Assembly (NCBI GenBank): GCA_964194585.1
Contig: CAXMNG010000275.1
Coordinates: 1-12,769, forward strand
From: JAABYT01 sp964194585
GTDB lineage: Bacteria; Pseudomonadota; Gammaproteobacteria; HK1
Reading direction: 5' to 3'
Length of the DNA stretch: 12,769 nt
Below, piece after piece: positions 7,258-12,769 of this stretch. Every line of letters starts with the position of its first letter. Positions within the stretch are counted from its first letter, which is position 1. The translations under genes were made by a program, and so were the position numbers. The notes under the pieces were generated by a model that saw only the letters and a program-made list of their open reading frames with translations, was not told where the DNA came from and ran no database searches.

Positions 7258-7745
7258 GAGGACTCCCCTCCTTCGCGCATGATGCGCGCCGCTTCGTCGA
7301 CGGCATCGAAGACCTTGGTGTAGCCCGTGCATCGGCACAGGTTCCCGCTCAAGGCGATCCGGATGTCGTCCTCGTCGGGATCCCGCGTGTCGTTGTCCAG
7401 CATCGACTGCGCGGCGATGATGAGGCCCGGTGTGCAGTAGCCGCATTGCGCGGCGCCGCGCTCGATGAATGCCGTGTGCAGGGGATGCGGAGCGTCGACG
7501 GTGCCGAGGCCCGAGACCGTGGTGACAGCCGCCCCCGCCACCGTCCATGTCAGGGTCAGGCAACTGTCCACGGCCTGCCCGTCGACGAGTACCGCACATG
7601 CGCCGCAATCACCTTTCTCGCAGCCGCTCTTGACCTCGAAGTGGGCGAGCCCGCGCAAGGTTTCCAGCAGGGTCTCGTTGGGCAGTGCGCCGACGTCGGA
7701 ATCGCGGCCGTTGATGGTCAGGCGAATGACTTTTGCATCGTTCAT
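7254..7745 (-). CDS. Molybdenum hydroxylase 2Fe-2S subunit
   Basis: The small electron-transfer subunit (XdhC/CoxS/HcrC-type, 163 residues), which passes electrons from the molybdenum centre to FAD through two 2Fe-2S clusters. The plant-ferredoxin-like cluster is bound by Cys42, Cys47, Cys50 (GCEKGDCGAC) and Cys62. The second, four-helix-type cluster uses Cys101, Cys104 (CGYC), Cys137 and Cys139 (NLCRCTGY). All eight ligands are present, and the length is normal for the family. The ATG at 7745 overlaps the stop of the FAD subunit gene (ATGA) and has GGGAGG about nine bases upstream; the stop overlaps the large-subunit start in the same way. This order and coupling indicate stoichiometric synthesis of a heterotrimer. 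The frame runs further upstream but only as a shadow of the FAD gene. Confidence 0.95.
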   Translation of the reverse strand: MNDAKVIRLTINGRDSDVGALPNETLLETLRGLAHFEVKSGCEKGDCGACAVLVDGQAVDSCLTLTWTVAGAAVTTVSGLGTVDAPHPLHTAFIERGAAQCGYCTPGLIIAAQSMLDNDTRDPDEDDIRIALSGNLCRCTGYTKVFDAVDEAARIMREGGESS

Positions 7746-8629
7746 GCTTGCGAACCTCCCGGAGCGAGCCGTTCCCAGGCCCGGGTCAGCAGACGCCGGG
7801 TCAGGACATGCACACAATGACTGCGATAGCCGGCGGACGCGCGCACATCGCCGATGGGACTCACCTCTTCCATTGCCGTCCGCGACGCGGCTTCGATGCT
7901 CTCGGGCGTCGGTGCCTCGCCTTCGAGCAACTCCTCGGCGGCGAGTGCGCGTTTGACGATGGGCGCCACGGAGCCGAGGGCAATGCGCACACCGCGGCAT
8001 TTCCCGGCCTCCACGCCCATGGCCACGGCGACCCCCACGATGGTGATGGCATCGCCCTTGCGGCGCGCGAGCTTGTAGAACAGGTTGGCCGCTGTCTCTG
8101 CCGGCACCGGCCAGCTCACCTCGGTCAGCAGCTCATCGGCGCGGCGTTCCATTTTCTTGTAGCCATGGTAGAAATCCGCCAGCGCCAGCGTGCGGCTGCC
8201 GGAGCGACTGGTCAGCGTCACGTCGGCATCCAGCGCGAGCAGGGGCGGCACCAGATCGGCGGCCGGCGAGCCACTGCAGATGTTGCCGGCTACGGTGGCG
8301 GTGTTGCGCACCATCTGGCCGCCAAACACTCTGGCGGACTCCACCAGCGACGGCGCGATGGCGCCGAGCTCACCGTGTCGCAGCATGTCACTGACCGTCG
8401 TCCGCCCTCCCATGCGCACCCGGCCGCCGGCAATTTCTATCCCGCGCATTCCCGGAACCTTGCCGATACTCACCAGGGCCGCCGGCGCCACGGTGCGGGC
8501 GCGCAAATCGACGATCATGTTGGTGCCGCCGGCCAACGGCATGATTGCGCCTTGGCCGTCGCTTTCACCAAGCACTGCCAGCGCGCCGCCCAGATCCTCG
8601 GGCACGTGGAGATCGAATTCTGCATACAT
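7742..8629 (-). CDS. Molybdenum hydroxylase FAD-binding (medium) subunit
   Basis: The FAD subunit (CoxM/XdhB/HcrB-type, 295 residues), which takes electrons from the 2Fe-2S subunit and hands them to NAD+ or another acceptor. The vanillyl-alcohol-oxidase-type FAD fold shows PLAGGTNMIVDLR at 31-43 and RNTATVAGNICSGSPAADLVP at 108-128, where the TxxGN...PxxD pattern contacts the diphosphate and isoalloxazine. The C-terminal CO dehydrogenase flavoprotein domain spans about 185-285. There is no room for the extra 4Fe-4S insertion of 4-hydroxybenzoyl-CoA reductases, which argues against that reductive subtype. The ATG at 8629 has GAGGAT six bases upstream. The gene begins 21 bases after the dehydrogenase gene and overlaps the 2Fe-2S gene by four bases. 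Confidence 0.93.
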   Translation of the reverse strand: MYAEFDLHVPEDLGGALAVLGESDGQGAIMPLAGGTNMIVDLRARTVAPAALVSIGKVPGMRGIEIAGGRVRMGGRTTVSDMLRHGELGAIAPSLVESARVFGGQMVRNTATVAGNICSGSPAADLVPPLLALDADVTLTSRSGSRTLALADFYHGYKKMERRADELLTEVSWPVPAETAANLFYKLARRKGDAITIVGVAVAMGVEAGKCRGVRIALGSVAPIVKRALAAEELLEGEAPTPESIEAASRTAMEEVSPIGDVRASAGYRSHCVHVLTRRLLTRAWERLAPGGSQA

Positions 8630-8650
8630 GGCGCTATCCTCGAATACTCT

Positions 8651-9433
8651 TCAAACGTCCCAGCCGCCGTCCACGGCGATCTCCTGCCCGGTCATATTAC
8701 GGCTGTCGTCGCTCGCCAGGAACAGCACGGCATCGGCAATGTCCTGTGGCTCCGTGACCCGTTTCAAAATCATGTCGTCCACGTACTCCTGGTACACCTG
8801 CTCGACGGGCCATCCACGCACCCGTGCCTTCTCCTCGCACAGCTTGTCCATGCGCGGCGTGTGGACGATGCCGGGACACACGACGTTGACGTTGATGCCG
8901 AATTCGCCGGCGTCGATGGCCGCGGTGCGGGTGAGCCCCCGCACGCCCCACTTCGACGAGCTGTATGCGGCCCGGAACCGGTAGCCGCGCAACCCGGAAG
9001 TGCCGCCGATGTTGACGATCTTGCCGCTCCTCCGGGGCACCATAGCCTGGAGCACATATTTCATCGGCAGAAAAGTGCCTCTGATATTGGATTCGATGAC
9101 GTAAGAGAAATCCTCCGCCTCGATCTCCCACACCGGCATCTCGATGGGGCCAGTGACACCCGCTACGTTGATCAGGATGTCGATGCGATCGTCGAAGAAT
9201 GCTTTCGCCTTCTCCACCATGGCCTTCGTTTGCGCGTCATCGGTGACGTCCGTGGATACGACCTCGGCGCGACGCCCCAGGGCGCGCACCTGCTCTGCGA
9301 CCTCCTCCAGCGCCGCGGTGTCGCGGGCAGTGAGCAACACATCGGCGCCTTCCCGAGCGAGCGTGAGTGTAATTGCCGAACCCATGCCTTTGGCCGCACC
9401 GGTGACGATGGCGTTCTTGTTTTCGAGTTTCAT
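8651..9433 (-). CDS. Short-chain dehydrogenase/reductase (SDR)
   Basis: A 260-residue classical SDR oxidoreductase, expected to interconvert an alcohol and a ketone with NAD(H) or NADP(H). The Rossmann dinucleotide motif TGAAKGMG is at 11-18, DVTD at 62-65, the usual NNAG appears as NVAG at 89-92, the structural Asn is Asn116 and the catalytic pair YxxxK is Tyr157-Lys161. PGIV at 187-190 and the C-terminal NMTGQEIAVDGGWDV are standard. The unusual point is the catalytic serine: the position 13 residues before Tyr157, where FabG has Ser138, is Gly144 (NIGGTSG), with serine only at 146. No basic residue is seen just after the glycine motif; Arg37 at the end of beta-2 could bind the NADPH phosphate. 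The gene sits between hyuB and the hydroxylase genes. Its start is the ATG at 9433 with GGGGGGA seven bases upstream, inside a repeat-rich linker. Confidence 0.93.
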   Translation of the reverse strand: MKLENKNAIVTGAAKGMGSAITLTLAREGADVLLTARDTAALEEVAEQVRALGRRAEVVSTDVTDDAQTKAMVEKAKAFFDDRIDILINVAGVTGPIEMPVWEIEAEDFSYVIESNIRGTFLPMKYVLQAMVPRRSGKIVNIGGTSGLRGYRFRAAYSSSKWGVRGLTRTAAIDAGEFGINVNVVCPGIVHTPRMDKLCEEKARVRGWPVEQVYQEYVDDMILKRVTEPQDIADAVLFLASDDSRNMTGQEIAVDGGWDV

Positions 9434-9438
9434 CTCAT

Positions 9439-9480
9439 TGTCCCCCCGGGACAGGAGGGACAGATTTCAAATCTGTCCCT
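9439..9480. repeat. Perfect 25-base palindrome and nested GGGACA repeats at the hyuB-SDR junction
   Basis: Positions 9456-9480 form a palindrome with two 12-base arms, AGGGACAGATTT and AAATCTGTCCCT, around a single central base (9468). Immediately to the left, TGTCCC-CCC-GGGACA (9439-9453) is a second small inverted repeat using the same hexamer, so GGGACA or its complement occurs four times in 42 bases. The TGA of hyuB (9469-9467) is at the exact centre of the large palindrome, and the ribosome binding site of the downstream dehydrogenase lies in the small one. From memory, similar GGGACAGATTT palindromes are scattered in gammaproteobacterial genomes. In RNA it would form a 12-bp hairpin between two genes of one operon. 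Confidence 0.85.
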
Positions 9481-11077
9481 TGTTGCTTACCGCGACGCCA
9501 TAACCTCCGCCACCGCAGCTTTCCACGATGACGCGATCGCCCCTGCTCAGTGCGACGTTGGCTTTTCCCGGGAGCCGGAAAGATTCACCGCTCGCCGGGA
9601 TGACAGTAACCCGAAACAGCGCGCCGGGCTCGCCGCCCTGCAGTCCGTAGGGCGGCACCACGGCGCGCTCGAACATGCTGGTCAACGACATCCGCTCGCC
9701 CAGTATTCGATACTCCCGGTACAACCCGTCGCCGCCCCGGTGGGCACCCGCCCCGCCGGAGCCACGGCGCAGGCGCTGGCTTTCGATACGCACCGGATAC
9801 TCTGCCTCGATCACCTCGGCGGGCGTGTTCATGACATTAGACATGTGCACGCGGATCACCGGCGCGCCGTCGCGATGGCAACGGGCGCCCTCGCCTCCGC
9901 CGTGGGTTTCGTAGAGCGTGGTCCAGGCGCCGTCGTCGCGCTGACCGGCAAACAACAGCAGACCGGAAGTTGTCGGCCCACCTGCAGTCAGAAGCTCCGG
10001 CACTGCCGGCTCCAGCGCACGGAAGATCGCGTCCGCCACGCGCTGCGAAGTCTCGTGATTGCCGCCAACCACCGGGCGGTCGGGCCCGGGCTCGAGCACC
10101 GAGCCCGGGCGGGTAATGACTTCCAGTGGCCGGTAACACCCGCCATTGGCCTGAATGTCGGCGCCAACCAAAGCCTTCACGGCATAGAACACCGATGCGG
10201 CGGCGATGAACGGTGTGGTGTTGACGGGGCCACGCGCCGCGTCGCCGCTTTCCGAAAAATCGAACAGAGCACGGTCGCCATCGAGCACGATGCGTACGCG
10301 TATCGGCACCGGCTCTCCGCCCGCCGCGTCGTCGTCGAGCCAGTCCTCGCCGTGATACGTTCCCGCCGGCAGATTTTTCAAGGCCGCGCGCATCTGCCCT
10401 TCGGCATGATCGTGCAGACTGCCCATGGCCAGCGCGATGTTATCGCCGCCGTGCCGGGCGCAAAGCGCTTGCAGGCGCTTATCCGCCACGCGCGTTGCCG
10501 CGGTCTGCGCCAGTATGTCCCCCTCCCGTTCCGACGCGCCGCGCACGTTGGCGAGCACCAGATCCAGCTTCTCTCTGTCGGGGCCCGCCTCCGAGAACAA
10601 ACGCACCGGCGGCAGCCGTAAGCCTTCCTGCCAGGCGTCGGTGGCCGTCGGCACGTAGCTTCCGGGGATCGCGCCGCCGATGTCGGCCCAGTGGGCCAGG
10701 CTCACGGCGAAGGCGCGCAGCACACCGTCCGCGAACACCGGGCGCACGGCCTTCACATCGGGGAGATGATTGCCGCCGATTTCCGGCAGATTGAGGAACC
10801 ACACGTCGCCGGCGCGCAGGCCCTCGACCGGAACGCGCTTCAGAAACTCCTTCACGGTGAAGCTCATGACACCCATGTGCATGGGGATGTCGCGGCCCTG
10901 GGCCACCAGCTCACCTTGCGTATCGGTGATGGCCGACGAGAGATCACCCGCCTCGCGCAGCAGCGGGGAGCGTGCCGAGCGCATCACCACCAGGGACATC
11001 TCCTCGGCGATAGCGGAGAACGCGTGACGCACGACTTCGAGTGTGAACGGATCCATTGATGCCGGCGTATTATTCAT
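9467..11077 (-). CDS. hyuB: Hydantoinase B/oxoprolinase family protein (HyuB)
   Basis: The second subunit of an ATP-dependent cyclic-amide hydrolase (N-methylhydantoinase/5-oxoprolinase family); related pairs serve in acetone- and acetophenone-type carboxylases. The 536-residue product covers the whole Hydantoinase_B domain: DPFTLEVVRHAFSAIAEEM at 9-27, the metal-site-like GGNHLPDV at 101-108, AHWADIGG at 128-135, the central NTTPFIAAASVFYAVK segment and a glycine-rich end, SCGGGGYG. The ATG at 11077 overlaps the TGA of hyuA (ATGA) and has GGTGAAG upstream; a second Met at residue 8 is a possible alternative start. Partner identity is clear from the adjacent hyuA. The last few residues (NKGQI) and the stop codon are encoded by a palindromic repeat, so the native C-terminus may have been altered when that repeat arrived. 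The substrate cannot be deduced from the sequence. Confidence 0.92.
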   Translation of the reverse strand: MNNTPASMDPFTLEVVRHAFSAIAEEMSLVVMRSARSPLLREAGDLSSAITDTQGELVAQGRDIPMHMGVMSFTVKEFLKRVPVEGLRAGDVWFLNLPEIGGNHLPDVKAVRPVFADGVLRAFAVSLAHWADIGGAIPGSYVPTATDAWQEGLRLPPVRLFSEAGPDREKLDLVLANVRGASEREGDILAQTAATRVADKRLQALCARHGGDNIALAMGSLHDHAEGQMRAALKNLPAGTYHGEDWLDDDAAGGEPVPIRVRIVLDGDRALFDFSESGDAARGPVNTTPFIAAASVFYAVKALVGADIQANGGCYRPLEVITRPGSVLEPGPDRPVVGGNHETSQRVADAIFRALEPAVPELLTAGGPTTSGLLLFAGQRDDGAWTTLYETHGGGEGARCHRDGAPVIRVHMSNVMNTPAEVIEAEYPVRIESQRLRRGSGGAGAHRGGDGLYREYRILGERMSLTSMFERAVVPPYGLQGGEPGALFRVTVIPASGESFRLPGKANVALSRGDRVIVESCGGGGYGVAVSNKGQI

Positions 11078-12769
11078 GGCGCTTCACCGACGTCGATGTG
11101 CAGATGACCGAAGGCGTCAACGTTCAGGGTCGCGCCGGGGGGCAATACCACCGTCGACCAGGCGTCCTCGACAATGGCGGGCCCGTGCACGATGCTTCCG
11201 TCGTGTAGGCCATCGCGGGAATGGCGCGGCGTCTCCCGGGGTCCGACGGCGTCGAACCAGCACGCGCTCGTGGGCGCCGGGATCTCGTCGACGTGGCCGT
11301 GAGGCCCGCCCGCGAGCGTCGGGCGCGCTCGTCCCGGTGCCGTCAACGTGATCCGTAGTGTCACCAGTTCCCAGGGCTCGTCGGTGGCGAAACCGTAGAG
11401 CGTTTCGTGACGGGCGCGGAATTGCTCGCCCAGTCGTTGCGCGTCAGCCAGCGCCGGCTCGGTCACCTCCACCGCGTAGCTCTGACCGCTGTAGCGGATT
11501 GCAGCGAACTCATCCACCGTGCAGCTCTCCCGATCCGCGTCGGCGAAGTGGATGCCCAATTGGTCGCGCAGCTCCGAGCGAATGGCGTTCAACCGCTCAA
11601 TTTTCCAATCTGCGTTCGTCATGCGCACGGTGCGCTGCTGTGTGTAGCTCATCTCGGCACTGACACAACCCAACGCCGAAAACGCACTGGAGAAACGCGG
11701 CACCACCACGTGCCCGATATCGAATGACCGTGCCAGCTCCACCGCGTGCATGGGGCCTGCGCCGCCGAAGGCCATGAGCGTGCATTGCCGTCCATCGATA
11801 CCCTTCTCCACGGTGACGCGTCGCAGCGCCCGCGCCATGGCGGCATCGGCGACGCGGTTGATTCCGAGCGCCAGTTGCTGCACGCCGGTGCCCAGTGCCT
11901 CGGCCAACGGTGACAACGCACGCTCCGCCGCCGCAACATCAAGGCGCATATCCCCCACGGGGCGTTCCGCGTCCAGGTAGCCGAGCAATAGATTGGCATC
12001 ACTCACGGTGGGCAGCTCACCGCCCAGGCCATAGCAAGCCGGACCCGGCGCGGCACCAGCGCTCTGGGGACCAACGCGCAGAGCACCGTTGTCGAAACGC
12101 GCGATGGAGCCACCGCCGGCACCGATGGACTCTACCGCCACCATGGGTGTGCGCAGGGGACGATCGCCGAGGCTGCGGTCGCTGCGGATCTCGGCGCGAC
12201 CGTCGACGATCAGGCACACGTCGGTGGTGGTGCCGCCCATGTCGAAGCTGATGACGTTGGCGAGACCGAGCTCACCCGCCACCCAGCCGGCAGCGCTGAC
12301 GCCCGCCGCCGGTCCCGAGAATGCCAGACCCAGCGGTTGCTCGCGCAGCGCCTCAGGCGACGCCATGCCGCCGGCCGAATGCAGAAGGTGCAGCCGGCTT
12401 AGCTCCGGTCGCGATTCATCCAAGCGATCGAGATAGCCCCTGGCCAGGGGCATGACACCAGCGCTCAAGGCGGTGGTGCTGGTGCGTTCGTACTCGCGCG
12501 CTTCGGGGCTGATGCGATGGGAGAGCGCGAGATAGGGTACGACCTCGCGCAAGCGTTCGCCGAGTTGCTGTTCGTGAGCACCGTTGGCATAGGCATGCAG
12601 CAAGCATACGGCTACCGCCTCGACACCGGAGTCCGCTACCGCGCGTACCGCCTCGTCGATGGCCGACCTCGTCAACGGCGTCAACACGTCGCCGTGGACG
12701 TCCAGACGTTCGGCAACCTCGAAGCGCAAGCGCTCGGGAACCTGAGGCCGCGCCTTGGGTTCCAGATCC
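11074..12769 (-). CDS. hyuA: Hydantoinase A/oxoprolinase family protein (HyuA), 5' end outside the window
   Basis: The ATP-binding partner of HyuB, with an actin/Hsp70-like fold; together they hydrolyse a cyclic amide or, in carboxylase relatives, activate a substrate with ATP. About 564 residues are visible; full-length family members are near 680-700, so some 120 N-terminal residues lie beyond the right edge. The visible part opens in frame with PERLRFEVAERLDVHGDVLTPL, the conserved junction after the N-terminal Hydant_A_N part, so the TTG at 12729 is internal and not a start. The phosphate-binding motif DMGGTTTD is encoded at 12243-12220, followed by ESIGAGGGSIARFD (about 12132-12091). The C-terminus has GPAIVEDAWSTVVLPPGATL, as is usual. 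The stop overlaps the hyuB start by four bases. Any promoter or regulator of the block lies outside the window. Confidence 0.93.
   Translation of the reverse strand, partial: DLEPKARPQVPERLRFEVAERLDVHGDVLTPLTRSAIDEAVRAVADSGVEAVAVCLLHAYANGAHEQQLGERLREVVPYLALSHRISPEAREYERTSTTALSAGVMPLARGYLDRLDESRPELSRLHLLHSAGGMASPEALREQPLGLAFSGPAAGVSAAGWVAGELGLANVISFDMGGTTTDVCLIVDGRAEIRSDRSLGDRPLRTPMVAVESIGAGGGSIARFDNGALRVGPQSAGAAPGPACYGLGGELPTVSDANLLLGYLDAERPVGDMRLDVAAAERALSPLAEALGTGVQQLALGINRVADAAMARALRRVTVEKGIDGRQCTLMAFGGAGPMHAVELARSFDIGHVVVPRFSSAFSALGCVSAEMSYTQQRTVRMTNADWKIERLNAIRSELRDQLGIHFADADRESCTVDEFAAIRYSGQSYAVEVTEPALADAQRLGEQFRARHETLYGFATDEPWELVTLRITLTAPGRARPTLAGGPHGHVDEIPAPTSACWFDAVGPRETPRHSRDGLHDGSIVHGPAIVEDAWSTVVLPPGATLNVDAFGHLHIDVGEAP

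Noticed and set aside
7258..7608. N-terminal extension of the hydroxylase large subunit upstream of 7257
   Set aside because: The extra sequence is low-complexity shadow translation of the 2Fe-2S gene, whereas the ATG at 7257 has a good ribosome binding site and an ATGA overlap.
7746..8000. N-terminal extension of the 2Fe-2S subunit to 8000
   Set aside because: It lies inside the FAD subunit gene in another frame and is Arg-rich without motifs; the family length fits the ATG at 7745.
7733..10621. Open plus-strand frame of 962 codons antisense to the 2Fe-2S, FAD, SDR and hyuB genes
   Set aside because: It is rich in His, Arg, Gly and Ala, shows no recognisable domain, crosses several gene junctions and lies opposite four genes with clear family motifs. 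Long antisense frames of this kind are common opposite GC-rich codon-biased genes.

Overview
The window is GC-rich, densely coded DNA, most likely from a proteobacterium. An HtpX of almost exactly enterobacterial length, and two short palindromic repeats of a kind I associate from memory with gammaproteobacterial chromosomes, favour a gammaproteobacterium. No taxonomic marker such as rRNA is present. No tRNA, CRISPR array, transposase or phage gene was seen. No gene-free stretch exceeds 300 bases; the longest is 194 bases (1620-1813).

Layout. Positions 63-1619 (minus strand) hold a choline-sulfatase (betC type), possibly followed by a next gene cut by the left edge. A 194-base divergent intergenic region separates it from htpX (1814-2698, plus), a membrane zinc protease of protein quality control; a heat-shock-like promoter candidate lies in that region. 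htpX converges on a long minus-strand gene block. The 93-base convergent gap carries a 76-base hairpin repeat whose end supplies the stop codon of the opposing gene.

From 12769 down to 2792 everything reads leftward. The order of transcription is hydantoinase/oxoprolinase subunit A (5' end outside the window), subunit B, a short-chain dehydrogenase, then the FAD, 2Fe-2S and molybdopterin subunits of a xanthine-dehydrogenase-family hydroxylase, and after a 128-base gap a bis-MGD molybdopterin oxidoreductase. Three junctions are 4-base ATGA overlaps, so at least hyuA-hyuB and the three hydroxylase subunits look translationally coupled. A perfect palindrome lies across the hyuB stop codon.

How it may work together (inference): the genes look like a catabolic module in which a molybdenum hydroxylase adds oxygen from water to a ring (commonly an N-heterocycle), the HyuA/HyuB pair opens a lactam or imide ring with ATP, and a short-chain dehydrogenase handles an alcohol/ketone step. 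The role of the final bis-MGD enzyme is open. The substrate cannot be read from the sequence. Choline-sulfatase would feed choline or glycine-betaine metabolism and is probably independent of the module.
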